A stretch of DNA of 64,000 nucleotides from Bordetella sp. BOR01 (GCF_019218885.1 NZ_JAHUWT010000004.1:558001-622000); one strand, 5' to 3'; positions 45,736 through 54,769 are shown, numbered from the stretch's first letter. Program-made: numbers and translations. The notes: generated from the letters alone by a model not told the origin.

Positions 45736-46980
45736 ATGACGACTCCGACGATATCCATTGATGGCCAGCGGCTGTGGCAGTCGCTGATGGACCTGGCCCG
45801 GATCGGCGCCACCCCAAAGGGCGGCAACTGCCGGCTGGCGCTGACCGCGCTGGACGGCCAGGGACGCGACCTGGTAGCCGGCTGGATGCGGGATGCCGGC
45901 CTGTCGGTGCGCGTGGACCAGGTCGGCAACATCTTCGGCCGCCGGGCCGGACGCAACGACGCCTTGCCCCCGGTCATGACCGGCAGCCATATCGACACCC
46001 AGCCCACCGGCGGCAAGTTCGACGGCTGCTACGGCGTGCTGGCCGGCCTCGAAGTCATGCGCAGCCTGAACGACGCAGGCGTGCAGACCGAGGCGCCGCT
46101 GGAACTGGCGATCTGGACCAATGAAGAGGGCTCGCGCTTCGTGCCCGTCATGATGGGCTCGGGCGTTTTCGCCGGCAAATTTCCGCTGGAAACCGCGCTG
46201 AGCGCCCGCGATGCCGAGGGCAAGGCCGTACGCGATGAATTGCAGGCCATCGGCTATGCAGGCCCCGACCCGGTTGGCGGCCGCCCGGTCGACGCCTATT
46301 TCGAAGCGCATATCGAACAGGGCCCCATCCTGGAACACGAGGACAAGGTCATCGGCGTGGTCACGGGCTCGCTGGGGCTGCGCTGGTACGACGTGGTGGT
46401 CACCGGCATGGAAATGCACGCCGGCCCCACGCCCATGGGCATACGCAAAGACGCGCTGCTGGCCGCCAGCCACCTGGTGCAGTCGGTGATAGCCATTGCC
46501 AACGCCCACCAGCCGCATGGCCGCGGCACGGTGGGCGAAATCCATGCGCATCCCGGCTCGCGCAATGTCATTCCCGGCCAGGTACGCCTGACGGCAGACC
46601 TGCGCCACGAAGACGAAGCCACCCTGACGCGCATGCATGAAGCCTGGCATCAGGCCGCCCAGGATGTGGCGCAACGCCATGGCGTCAGCATCGAGGTCAA
46701 GGACGTGCAATATTTCCCGCCCACGCCCTTCGACGCCGACCTGGTAGGCAAGATCCGCGACGGCGCCGCCGCGCGCGAGCTGCCGCGCATGGACATCGTG
46801 ACTGGTGCCGGCCACGATGCTGTCTACATGGCGGCGGTGGCTCCCACCGCGATGATCTTCGTGCCCTGCAAAGACGGCATAAGCCACAACGAAATCGAAG
46901 ATGCACGTCCCGACCACCTGCAGGCCGGTTGCAACGTGCTGCTCGACGCCATGGTGGCGCGTGCCGGTGTCGCGCACTGA
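45736..46980 (+). CDS. Zn-dependent amidase of the hydantoinase/N-carbamoyl-L-amino-acid hydrolase type (M20)
   Basis: 414 aa M20-family hydrolase with lid domain. Metal ligands are visible in TGSHIDTQPTGGKFDG (His and bridging Asp), IWTNEEGSRF (Glu-Glu) and the C-terminal ISHNEIED (His); the lid has GLRWYDVVVTGMEMHAGPTPMGIRKDA. Related enzymes cleave N-carbamoyl amino acids, ureidoglycolate, allantoate or beta-ureidopropionate, releasing ammonia and carbon dioxide. The presence in this operon suggests that the imported compound carries a ureido or amide nitrogen. GAGGGA precedes the start. Confidence 0.88.
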   Translation: MTTPTISIDGQRLWQSLMDLARIGATPKGGNCRLALTALDGQGRDLVAGWMRDAGLSVRVDQVGNIFGRRAGRNDALPPVMTGSHIDTQPTGGKFDGCYGVLAGLEVMRSLNDAGVQTEAPLELAIWTNEEGSRFVPVMMGSGVFAGKFPLETALSARDAEGKAVRDELQAIGYAGPDPVGGRPVDAYFEAHIEQGPILEHEDKVIGVVTGSLGLRWYDVVVTGMEMHAGPTPMGIRKDALLAASHLVQSVIAIANAHQPHGRGTVGEIHAHPGSRNVIPGQVRLTADLRHEDEATLTRMHEAWHQAAQDVAQRHGVSIEVKDVQYFPPTPFDADLVGKIRDGAAARELPRMDIVTGAGHDAVYMAAVAPTAMIFVPCKDGISHNEIEDARPDHLQAGCNVLLDAMVARAGVAH

Positions 46981-47027
46981 AACGACCGCAGGCAATTGAA
47001 ACCCGCCGCTTTCACAGGAGCCCTTCC

Positions 47028-48527
47028 ATGTCCCTGCACGATATCGACTACTGGCGCGGCAAAGCCGCCGCCTTGCGCCTGCGTGGCCAGGCCTATATCG
47101 ACGGCGCCTATGTCGACGCCGCCGACGGCGCCACCTTTGCGGCGCACAGCCCCATCGATGGACGCAAGCTGGCCGACATCGCCGCCTGCGACAAGGCCGA
47201 CGTCGACCGCGCCGTGCAGGCCGCGCGGCGCGCCTTCGAGGCCGGCACCTGGCGCGACCTGCCGCCACGCGAACGCAAGACACGCCTGCAGCAGCTGTCG
47301 GCCCTGATCACCGAACATGCCGAAGCACTGGCCCTGGCCGAGACCCTGGACATGGGCAAGCCCATCCGCGATGCCCTGGCGTTCGACCTGCCCGAAACCG
47401 CGCACTGCTACGCCTGGTACGGCGAGGCAATCGACAAGATCTACGACGAGATCGCCCCCACCGGCGGCCAGGCGCTGGCCACCATCACGCGCGAGCCGCT
47501 GGGCGTCGTGGCGGCGGTCGTGCCGTGGAACTACCCGTTGATGATGGCAGCCTGGAAAGTCGCGCCGGCACTGGCCGCCGGCAACAGCGTCATCCTGAAG
47601 CCGGCCGAGCAATCGTCGCTCAGCGCCATCATGCTGGCCGACCTGGTATCGCAGGCCGGCATCCCGCCCGGGGTCTTCAACGTGGTGCCCGGCCTGGGTA
47701 CGCAGGCCGGCCAGGCACTGGGCATGCATCCCGATGTGGACTGCGTGGCCTTCACCGGATCCACCGCCACCGGCAAGCGCTTCATGCAGTATGCCGGCCA
47801 GTCGAACTTGAAGCGTGTCTGGCTCGAATGCGGCGGCAAGTCGCCCCATATCGTGTTCGACGACTGCCCCGACCTGGAACGCGCGGCATTGGCGGCCGCG
47901 GCGGGCATCTTCGTGAACCAGGGTGAAGTGTGCATTGCCGGGTCGCGCCTGTATGTGCAGGCCGGCATCTACGATGCGTTCATGGATCGTGTGGCCGCGC
48001 ATGCGCGCGCCATGCAACCCGGCGATCCCCTGGACCCCGCCACGGCCATGGGCGCCATGGTCGACGAACGGCAGATGCAGGCCGTGCTTGACCGCATCCA
48101 GGCCGGCCAGCGCGAAGGCGCCTCGCTGCGGCTGGGCGGTACGCGCGTGCGCGGCGACAGCGGCGGCTACTACATCGAACCCACCATCTTCGACTGCGCC
48201 GGGCAGGATAATTCTCTGGTGCGCGAAGAGATTTTCGGCCCGGTGCTGGCTGCCCAGCGCTTTGCCACCGAAGACGAAGCCATCGCATTGGCCAACGATT
48301 CGGTGTACGGCCTGGGCGCCGGCCTGTGGACCGCCAACCTGGGCCGCGCCCACCGCCTGTCGCGGCGCCTGCGCGCCGGCCTGGTGTGGGTCAACTGCTA
48401 TGCCGACGGCGACATCACCGTGCCCTTCGGCGGCGTCAAGCAATCGGGATTCGGCCGCGACAAATCGCTGCATGCGCTGGACAAATACAGCGACCTGAAA
48501 ACCACCTGGATCAGCCTCGCGCCCTGA
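47028..48527 (+). CDS. NAD(P)+ aldehyde dehydrogenase, PuuC-like
   Basis: 499 aa ALDH superfamily enzyme that oxidises an aldehyde to the acid. Signatures: VVPWNYPLMMAAWKVAPALAAGNSVILKPAEQSS with the cofactor-binding residues, FTGSTATGKRF, the general base Glu in LECGGKSPHIVFDD and the nucleophile Cys in FVNQGEVCIAGSRLY. Closest in style to gamma-glutamyl-gamma-aminobutyraldehyde dehydrogenases. The ATG at 47028 is chosen with CAGGAG 7 nt upstream. It is the last gene of the TRAP/catabolic operon (47 nt after the amidase), and could oxidise the aldehyde produced by the thiamine enzyme. Confidence 0.93.
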   Translation: MSLHDIDYWRGKAAALRLRGQAYIDGAYVDAADGATFAAHSPIDGRKLADIAACDKADVDRAVQAARRAFEAGTWRDLPPRERKTRLQQLSALITEHAEALALAETLDMGKPIRDALAFDLPETAHCYAWYGEAIDKIYDEIAPTGGQALATITREPLGVVAAVVPWNYPLMMAAWKVAPALAAGNSVILKPAEQSSLSAIMLADLVSQAGIPPGVFNVVPGLGTQAGQALGMHPDVDCVAFTGSTATGKRFMQYAGQSNLKRVWLECGGKSPHIVFDDCPDLERAALAAAAGIFVNQGEVCIAGSRLYVQAGIYDAFMDRVAAHARAMQPGDPLDPATAMGAMVDERQMQAVLDRIQAGQREGASLRLGGTRVRGDSGGYYIEPTIFDCAGQDNSLVREEIFGPVLAAQRFATEDEAIALANDSVYGLGAGLWTANLGRAHRLSRRLRAGLVWVNCYADGDITVPFGGVKQSGFGRDKSLHALDKYSDLKTTWISLAP

Positions 48528-48555
48528 TCTCACCATGGCCTTCAAGGGCATCGGG

Positions 48556-48581
48556 TGCCCGGCCCCGGACGGCGCCGGGCA
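48556..48581 (+). terminator. Hairpin after the catabolic operon
   Basis: TGCCCGGC (48556-48563) and GCCGGGCA (48574-48581), 8-bp perfect arms, 10-nt loop, no strong T-tract. It lies 29 nt after the aldehyde dehydrogenase stop. Confidence 0.5.
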
Positions 48582-48650
48582 TGCTTGCTGCCAGGGCGGC
48601 CCGCCGGCCTGATGCGCTAGAATCCGCCCATCCCGCCCGCCGTGCCATCC

Positions 48651-49121
48651 ATGCCCGATTTTTCCGCCGACACGCCGCTTACCGTATTGCTCTACACCGA
48701 AGAGCAGCGCGGCAACCAGCTTGTCGAATCGCCGATCATAGGCATGATTTCCGACGTGTCGGGGGCCGACAAGCTCATTGCGATTCGCGACCCCTACAAC
48801 AGCATCACCTTCCTGTACCGTATAGACCACAACACCAGCAACCTGGACGCCGCCGCCATCATCGACCAGGACCCATCCACCTTCGACGGCAAGCACAGCA
48901 TCACCATCAACGCCACCGCCTACCGGCTGGGCACGCCGGAAAACGCCGTCCGGCTGCTGCGCGGCAAGGCCCGCTGGATCCAGGACAAGGGCTCGGTACT
49001 GTCGGTGTTGCTGCGCAACGCGGCCAGCCGCCATACCGGCTTTGCCATGCGCCAGATCCATCGCGAGCGCGTACGGCACATTCCCGAAGGCGTGCCGGTC
49101 GTACCGCTGCCGCGCGGCTAG
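48651..49121 (+). CDS. Hypothetical cytoplasmic protein, 156 aa
   Basis: No known domain recognised. A mixed alpha/beta soluble protein without signal peptide or membrane segment (MPDFSADTPLTVLLYTEEQRGNQ..., LIAIRDPYNSITFLYRIDHNTSNLD, SVLLRNAASRHTGFAMRQIHRERV). Start choice: ATG at 48651; a GTG at 48642 is in frame and would add three residues. A -10-like TAGAAT at 48618-48623 supports transcription starting just upstream. It is a single gene, followed by psd after 101 nt. Confidence 0.65.
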   Translation: MPDFSADTPLTVLLYTEEQRGNQLVESPIIGMISDVSGADKLIAIRDPYNSITFLYRIDHNTSNLDAAAIIDQDPSTFDGKHSITINATAYRLGTPENAVRLLRGKARWIQDKGSVLSVLLRNAASRHTGFAMRQIHRERVRHIPEGVPVVPLPRG

Positions 49122-49171
49122 GCCGGCTGCCAGCCCTGGCGCCGGGTGGCCAGACCAAGTAACATCCTTAG

Positions 49172-49203
49172 CCCTGCGGCAGCCCCACCCTGCGGCAGCC
49201 CCA
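49172..49203. repeat. Perfect tandem duplication of a 16-bp unit
   Basis: CCCTGCGGCAGCCCCA occurs twice head to tail (49172-49187, 49188-49203) in the leader region of psd, ending 19 nt before its ATG. Each unit contains the small palindrome CTGCGGCAG. Confidence 0.85.
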
Positions 49204-49222
49204 CGCACACTCATTGGATTCC

Positions 49223-50086
49223 ATGCTTTTCAAAGACCAGATCTTTCTTGCCAGCCAATACGCCGCGCCCCACCACCTGGTGTCGCGCCTGATGGGCCTG
49301 GCCGCCGACTGCCGCACACCCGCGGTCAAGAACTGGATGATCTCGCGCTTCGTGCGCCGCTACGGGGTCGACATGAGCGAAGCGTTGGTACAAGATCCGC
49401 TGGCCTACCCCTCGTTCAACGAATTCTTTACCCGGGGCCTCAGGCCGGACGCCCGCCCCCTCGACACCGAGCCGGGCGCCGTGCTGTGCCCCGCCGATGG
49501 CGCCATCAGCCAACTGGGGCCCATCGAACATGGCCGCATTTTCCAGGCCAAGCGCCATTCGTACAGCCTGACCAGCTTGCTGGGCGGCGATCCCGGCCGC
49601 GCCGAACCCTTCGTGGGCGGCGATTTCGCCACCATCTACCTGGCGCCGCGCGACTACCACCGCGTGCACATGCCCTGCGCGGGCACGCTGCGCGAAATGG
49701 TCCACGTGCCGGGCCGGCTGTTCTCGGTCAATCCGCTTACCGCCAGCCACGTGCCCGAGCTGTTCGCCCGCAACGAACGCGTCGCCTGCCTGTTCGACAC
49801 CGAATACGGCCCCATGGCCATGGTGCTGGTGGGCGCCATGATCGTCGCATCCATCGAAACCGTCTGGGCGGGGCTGGTGACGCCGCACAAGCGGCAAATC
49901 CGCTCGCAGCGCTACGACCAGGCCGCTCGCGCCCCCATCCACCTGGACAAGGGCGCCGAAATGGGGCGCTTCAAGCTGGGCTCGACGGTCATCGTGCTGT
50001 TCGGGCCCAACCGGGTACGCTGGACCGACACCCCTTCGGTACGCGGTCCGGTGCGCATGGGCGAAATGCTGGCCCTGCCAACCTGA
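49223..50086 (+). CDS. psd: Phosphatidylserine decarboxylase proenzyme
   Basis: 287 aa, the size of E. coli Psd. Converts phosphatidylserine to phosphatidylethanolamine at the inner membrane. The self-cleavage motif LGST is present, with Ser254 becoming the pyruvoyl group; this residue number equals that of the E. coli enzyme. Other conserved parts: [29 protein letters not shown] (Asp of the triad) and [12 protein letters not shown] (His). The ATG at 49223 is preferred over the in-frame TTG at 49214. It is not adjacent to pssA. Convergent with the MetQ-like gene (15 nt gap). Confidence 0.96.
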   Translation: MLFKDQIFLASQYAAPHHLVSRLMGLAADCRTPAVKNWMISRFVRRYGVDMSEALVQDPLAYPSFNEFFTRGLRPDARPLDTEPGAVLCPADGAISQLGPIEHGRIFQAKRHSYSLTSLLGGDPGRAEPFVGGDFATIYLAPRDYHRVHMPCAGTLREMVHVPGRLFSVNPLTASHVPELFARNERVACLFDTEYGPMAMVLVGAMIVASIETVWAGLVTPHKRQIRSQRYDQAARAPIHLDKGAEMGRFKLGSTVIVLFGPNRVRWTDTPSVRGPVRMGEMLALPT

Positions 50087-50101
50087 ACCCCACCCTGCCG
50101 G

Positions 50102-50911
50102 CTACCAGGGAAAAGCGATCAGATCGCCGTACAACTGCCGCAGCTTCGCCTTGACCTCGGGCGATTGCTGATAGATGCGGATGAATTCCAGCAGGCGCGG
50201 ATCCTGGGCACGTTCCGGCGTGGTGACCCAGCGGATCGCGTAGCGCCGTACGTTCTGCGGGTCGGTATTGTCGAACGCCAGGCCGTCTTTTTCGTCGATG
50301 CCGGCATGCTTGGCGAAGGTGGTGTATGTCACCGATGCCGTCACATCATCGAACGTGCGGGCCGATTGCGAGCCCTCGACCTGGATCAGCGCCAGTTGCC
50401 TGGGGTTGGCCACGATGTCCTGCATGGTGGCCTGGTGATCGGCGCCGGTGCGCAGCACCAGCAAATCCATCGACTGCAACAGCAGCAAGGCACGCCCGGT
50501 ATTGACCGGGTCGTTGGGGATGGCGATACGAGCCCCTTGCGGCACCGGATCGCCCCGCTTGAGCCGCTTCGAGAACAAGCCTATGGTGGTCGAATATCCA
50601 TAGGCGATGGGCACCAGATTGGCGCCTCGGCTACGGTTGAAAAGCTGCAGGAAAGGCTCGTGCTGGAAAAAATTGGCGTCCACCGAGCCTTCGGCTGCCG
50701 CGATATTCGGCATGACCCAATCGCTGAATTCCACCAGCTCGACCTTCAGCCCCTGCTTGCGCGCCTGCGCAATGGCGATCTCGGTGGCCTCGTTGGCCAC
50801 GCTGGCAATCACGCCTATGCGCAGCGGCTTGTCTTGCGCCGCCCCGGCGGCACCGGCCAGCATCAGCAGGCAGAACAGGCCAGCCAGGCGCAATCTCGAA
50901 AAACGAAACAT
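50102..50911 (-). CDS. MetQ/NlpA family periplasmic substrate-binding protein, orphan
   Basis: 269 aa. Signal peptide MFRFSRLRLAGLFCLLMLAGAAGA; the usual lipobox Cys is absent at the cleavage site (GAAGAAQDK), so the protein is probably soluble periplasmic and not lipidated. Family signatures: LRIGVIASVANEATEIAIAQARKQGLKVELVEFSDWVMPN, VDANFFQHEPFLQ, GARIAIPNDPVNTGRALLLLQ. MetQ proteins bind methionine or related ligands for MetNI, but no metN or metI is nearby. The start at 50911 lacks a strong Shine-Dalgarno. Divergent from arginase (193-nt gap in which I see no gene). Confidence 0.85.
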   Translation of the reverse strand: MFRFSRLRLAGLFCLLMLAGAAGAAQDKPLRIGVIASVANEATEIAIAQARKQGLKVELVEFSDWVMPNIAAAEGSVDANFFQHEPFLQLFNRSRGANLVPIAYGYSTTIGLFSKRLKRGDPVPQGARIAIPNDPVNTGRALLLLQSMDLLVLRTGADHQATMQDIVANPRQLALIQVEGSQSARTFDDVTASVTYTTFAKHAGIDEKDGLAFDNTDPQNVRRYAIRWVTTPERAQDPRLLEFIRIYQQSPEVKAKLRQLYGDLIAFPW

Positions 50912-51104
50912 GAGTCGATGGCCGCCCGCGCGGGCAGCGCCAGAAGGAAAACACCATTGTGCCGCAGACCGGCGGGCGCACCCGCCCATGCCCCTGCGGC
51001 CGACCGGGTCACCCATCGCGCAGCCGCTTGCGTCGCGGCCCCACATCGATAAAGATACCCATACCCCGCCAGGCAGTGCCTGGCCACCCAGAAGGCCTGC
51101 CACC

Positions 51105-52058
51105 GTGCCCACATCCCCTGCCCATGCCCCGCACGCCCTGACCCTGGTCGGTGCCCCCACCGACATCGGCGCGGGCTCGCGCGGGGCCTCGATGGGCCCC
51201 GAGGCGCTGCGCGTGGCCGGCCTGGGCCCGGCACTGCAAACGCTGGGCTACGACGTCGAAGACGCCGGCAACCTGTCCGGCCCGCCCAACCCCTGCCTGC
51301 CGCTCCAGCACGGCTACCGCCACCTGGCCGAAGTCGTCGCCTGGAACGTCGCGGTACACGACGCGGTGCATGCGGAACTCGAGCGCGGCCGCCTGCCCAT
51401 CCTGCTGGGGGGCGACCACTGCCTGGGCATCGGATCGATCAGCGCGGTGGCCCGCTACTGCCGGCGCGCCGGCAAGTCGCTGCGCGTGCTTTGGCTGGAT
51501 GCGCACGTCGACTTCAACACGCAGGCGCTGACTCCCTCGGGCAATCTGCACGGCATGCCCGTGGCCTGCCTGTGCGGCAATGGCCCCGAACCGCTGACGG
51601 CGCTGGCTGGCCATGTCCCCGCATTGCAACCGCAGTGGATACGCCAGATAGGCATACGCAGTGTCGACGACGGCGAAAAGCGCCTGATCGACGCGGCCGG
51701 CGTCGATGCCTACGATATGCGCACCATCGACGAGATCGGCATGCGCGCCGTCATGGAAGAAGCCCTGGCCGACCTGGGCCCGGATACGCACCTGCACGTC
51801 AGCTTCGACGTCGATTTCCTCGACCCCGAGATCGCACCCGCGGTGGCCACCGGTATTCCCGGCGGTCCCACTTATCGGGAAGCTCAGCTATGCATGGAAA
51901 TGATCGCCGACACCGGCTTGTTGGGTTCGCTGGATATCGTCGAGTTGAACCCTGCCCTGGACGTGCGCAACAAGACGGCCGTCCTGACGACCGAACTGGT
52001 GCAGAGCCTGTTCGGCAAATCGACCCTGATGCGGCGCCCGGCGCGGCGGCGGCCCTGA
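51105..52058 (+). CDS. rocF: Arginase
   Basis: 317 aa ureohydrolase; hydrolyses L-arginine to ornithine and urea with a binuclear Mn centre. Ligand motifs are all present: GGDHCLGIGS, LDAHVDFNT and SFDVDFLDP. The SGNLHGMPVA segment (Ser/Asn/His) is the amino-acid recognition loop typical of arginase and not agmatinase. The best start is GTG at 51105 (MPTSPAHAPHALTLVGAPTD); the frame has no ATG close by, and a GAAGG lies 9 nt upstream. Ends 8 nt from the convergent thiamine-enzyme gene. The ornithine formed could connect to proC further on only through general metabolism. Confidence 0.92.
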   Translation: MPTSPAHAPHALTLVGAPTDIGAGSRGASMGPEALRVAGLGPALQTLGYDVEDAGNLSGPPNPCLPLQHGYRHLAEVVAWNVAVHDAVHAELERGRLPILLGGDHCLGIGSISAVARYCRRAGKSLRVLWLDAHVDFNTQALTPSGNLHGMPVACLCGNGPEPLTALAGHVPALQPQWIRQIGIRSVDDGEKRLIDAAGVDAYDMRTIDEIGMRAVMEEALADLGPDTHLHVSFDVDFLDPEIAPAVATGIPGGPTYREAQLCMEMIADTGLLGSLDIVELNPALDVRNKTAVLTTELVQSLFGKSTLMRRPARRRP

Positions 52059-52066
52059 CGCCCGCA

Positions 52067-53731
52067 TCACTCCGCAGTAAACGGCGCGGCCACCGCGCCA
52101 TTGATCTTGCAGTCCAACAGCACCGGGCCATCCGGCGCCATCAGCATTGAGCGCAAGCTGTGCAGGTCGTCCAGCGAGCGGATCGTGGCGCTTTCGATAC
52201 CCAAAGTCCGGGCCAGGGCGGCGAAATCCACATCGGCGAACAGCGACTTGGCCACCGGCATATTGCGGTTCTTCAGGAAATGCGTTTCCGCTCCATAGGC
52301 ACAATCGTTCATCACCACGATCACCAGCGGCAGGTCTTCGCGCACCATGGTTTCCAGTTCGCCCAGCGCCATCAGCAAGCCACCGTCGCCGATGATCAAC
52401 ACCGTGCATGCCGCGGCTGTACCACGCCGCCATCCCAGCGCCGTGCCCAGCCCCAATCCTATCGACCCGAACTCACTGGTGTTTTTCAGGGCATGCGGTC
52501 CGCCAACACCGAAATACGGCAAGGCGCCCAGGAAATTCCCGGCATCGAACACCAGGTTCCGATCTTCGGGCAGCAGTTGGTCCAGGGCGATGGCCAGGCT
52601 GCGCGGATCGACGGTATGGGCAGTATGCGCGGCAGTGAAATCTTGCTCGGGACGAAACGCTGCCAGGGCCTGGCGCTGCTCGGCGCCGTGCAAGGGTTTG
52701 TCGGCCGCGGGCCGATCAGGCATGGCCTGCAAAAGCTGCTGCGCCACCACCGCGGCATCGCCAACGATCGCCACGTCCGCGTGCCAGTTCTGCCCGATAC
52801 TGCGGCGCGCGGTGTCGACCTGAACCAGCGGCACGCCGGCGGGTATCGATGTGCCGACACTGGTCGTGCGCTGGTTCAAACCCGCGCCGAATGCCAGCAC
52901 GCAATCGGCCTGGTCGATCAAGCGCCGCCCGGCCGACAGCGAAAACGAACCCACGATGCCCGCATTGAACGGGTGGCCGCGAAACAGATCCTTGGCCTTC
53001 AGCGTCGTGCACAGTCCCGCGCCCAGCTTGTCCGCCAACTGCTCCAGGGCTGCACGCGCCCCGGCTTTCCAGGCCCCCTTGCCGGCGACGATCAGCGGGC
53101 GCCTGGCCTGGGCCAGCAACGCTGCGGCAGCGGCAATAGCGGCCGGCCGGCCCATTGCGGGCTCGGCAATAGGTGCGGACACCGGTGGCGGCGGCGGCGC
53201 GTAGGCGATCGATTCCTGCTGCACATCCAGCGGCAGTAACAGCGCGGCAAGCGTGCCGCGCCGGGCCACCTCGCAGGCTTCGGCCAGGGCATGGCGGGCC
53301 GCGCCCGCGTTGCTGGGGCAAAACGCCGCAACGCCGGCGGCCGTCAAGACCTGCACGCTCTGCAGTGCCTTGGTGTCCGGGCCCAGGCCATTAAGGCGCG
53401 GGCGGGCCGCTGCGGCGCCGCAGATGAGCAAGACCCCTGACCCCGTACGGCTGGCATAGACGCTTGCATGCAGGCCATTGGCCGTGGCCGGCCCGCGCCC
53501 GATCAGGGCAACCGCCAGGCGTCCTGACGCGGCGGCATAGCCCTCGGCCATGGCGACGGCATTGTTTTCGTGGCGCGCACCGCATAACTGGATACCCATG
53601 GCGTCCAGCGTCACGGCCAGCAGCGCCGTATCTTCCGCCATCAGCGCAAATACCACTTCCACCTGCATCGCCTTCAGGTCGCGGGCCAGGGCTTCGTATA
53701 CGGGAATCACTTCCGCCGCCTCGTCTTTCAT
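52067..53731 (-). CDS. Thiamine-diphosphate-dependent decarboxylase/acetolactate-synthase-like enzyme
   Basis: 554 aa. The N-terminal Pyr domain contains the activating Glu in GARHENNAVAMAEGYAAASGR; the central domain is PLIVAGKGAWKAGARAALEQLADKLG; the C-terminal PP domain has IIGDGGLLMALGELETMV and VMNDCAYGAE. The HEN motif at the active Glu resembles decarboxylases of the phosphonopyruvate/benzoylformate type more than the biosynthetic acetolactate synthase; the substrate is unknown. GGAGGGG precedes the ATG at 53731, which overlaps the tctC stop (ATGA), so the two genes are translationally coupled. Only moderately related to the other thiamine enzyme at 44008. Confidence 0.83.
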   Translation of the reverse strand: MKDEAAEVIPVYEALARDLKAMQVEVVFALMAEDTALLAVTLDAMGIQLCGARHENNAVAMAEGYAAASGRLAVALIGRGPATANGLHASVYASRTGSGVLLICGAAAARPRLNGLGPDTKALQSVQVLTAAGVAAFCPSNAGAARHALAEACEVARRGTLAALLLPLDVQQESIAYAPPPPPVSAPIAEPAMGRPAAIAAAAALLAQARRPLIVAGKGAWKAGARAALEQLADKLGAGLCTTLKAKDLFRGHPFNAGIVGSFSLSAGRRLIDQADCVLAFGAGLNQRTTSVGTSIPAGVPLVQVDTARRSIGQNWHADVAIVGDAAVVAQQLLQAMPDRPAADKPLHGAEQRQALAAFRPEQDFTAAHTAHTVDPRSLAIALDQLLPEDRNLVFDAGNFLGALPYFGVGGPHALKNTSEFGSIGLGLGTALGWRRGTAAACTVLIIGDGGLLMALGELETMVREDLPLVIVVMNDCAYGAETHFLKNRNMPVAKSLFADVDFAALARTLGIESATIRSLDDLHSLRSMLMAPDGPVLLDCKINGAVAAPFTAE

Positions 53732-54696
53732 AACCCCTCCACGACTGGCTTCCAATAATCGATGTCTTTGCGGATCTGGCTTCGCAGCGCATCCGGATCG
53801 AATGTGACCGGCTCATAGCCGCTGTCGGTCAGGAATTTCCGCATGTCCGGCGCATCCAGGCTGGCGGCCAGCGCGCGATTCAAGGGGGCCGCCACATCCG
53901 GCGGCAAGCCTGGCGGCGCAAACAATCCAAACCAGCCTGTCACCTCGAACCCCGGCAGCGTTTCCGCCATGGCCGGCACATCGGGCAAGGCTGGATTGCG
54001 CTGCGCACCCGTCGTGGCCAGCGCACGCAGCCTGCCCGACTCGATGAACGGCAGCGACGAAGACACCACATCGAACATCAGGCCGACATTGCCGGCGACG
54101 ACGTCATTCAGGCCGGGCGCGGTTCCCTTGTACGGCACATGCAGCATGGGGGCCCCGGTCATCCGCTTGAGCAGTTCGCCGGACAGATGGTTGCTGGAGC
54201 CGTACCCGGACGAGGCGAAAGTCACCTTCGATGGATTCGCCTTGGCATACGCCACCAATTCGGCCACCGTCTTGACGGGCAAGGCGGGATTCGTCACCAG
54301 CACATTGGCGTACTCGGCGACGATGCACAAGGGTGTGAACCCCTTCAAGGGGTCGTAAGTGATTTCCTTGTTGATCATGGGCGCCATCACGTGCGTGCCC
54401 GTCGCGCCCAGGCCCAAGGTATAGCCGTCGGGCGCCGCACGTGAAAGACGGTTCAGCCCGATGGTCCCGTAGGCGCCCACCACGTTTTCCACGATGACCG
54501 GCTGCTTCAACTGGCGCGACAACTGATCGGCCAGGCGGCGGCCGACCGCATCCACCGGGCCACCGGCCGGCAACGGCACGATAAGCGTGATGGGCCGCTG
54601 GGGCCAGGTGCCCTGGGCGCCGGCGGGCGCAGCCGCACCCATCAGTGCCAGCACCACCGCCAGCAGCATGCCGGCACGCAACGCATTTGCTCTCAT
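53728..54696 (-). CDS. Tripartite tricarboxylate transporter receptor (TctC/Bug family)
   Basis: 322 aa periplasmic receptor with signal peptide MRANALRAGMLLAVVLALMGAAAPAGAQ. Bug signatures: WPQRPITLIVPLPAGGPVDAVGRRLADQL, the ENVVGAYGTIG loop and DGYTLGLGATGTHVMAP. These receptors bind carboxylates or other small organic ligands; no tctA/tctB membrane genes are adjacent, common for the many orphan Bug genes of Bordetella and relatives. GAGGAGA precedes the ATG at 54696. It is first in a two-gene operon with the thiamine enzyme, behind a strong sigma-70 promoter overlapped by a palindromic operator. Confidence 0.92.
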   Translation of the reverse strand: MRANALRAGMLLAVVLALMGAAAPAGAQGTWPQRPITLIVPLPAGGPVDAVGRRLADQLSRQLKQPVIVENVVGAYGTIGLNRLSRAAPDGYTLGLGATGTHVMAPMINKEITYDPLKGFTPLCIVAEYANVLVTNPALPVKTVAELVAYAKANPSKVTFASSGYGSSNHLSGELLKRMTGAPMLHVPYKGTAPGLNDVVAGNVGLMFDVVSSSLPFIESGRLRALATTGAQRNPALPDVPAMAETLPGFEVTGWFGLFAPPGLPPDVAAPLNRALAASLDAPDMRKFLTDSGYEPVTFDPDALRSQIRKDIDYWKPVVEGL

Positions 54697-54740
54697 GGAA
54701 GTCTCCTCTTTTGTTCTAGTGGGCCCAAGACCGTGGGGGC

Positions 54741-54769
54741 ATAATCTCAATGAGCCCCTCAATTGTCAA
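54741..54769 (-). promoter_or_regulatory. Sigma-70 promoter of the tctC operon
   Basis: Minus strand TTGACA (54769-54764), 17-bp spacer, GATTAT (54746-54741). Perfect -35 and optimal spacing; predicted +1 near 54734, 38 nt before the ATG. Confidence 0.7.

Noticed and set aside
43915-47283. 1122-codon minus-strand frame over the catabolic operon
   Set aside because: It overlaps three well-defined enzymes on the plus strand and resembles no protein family.
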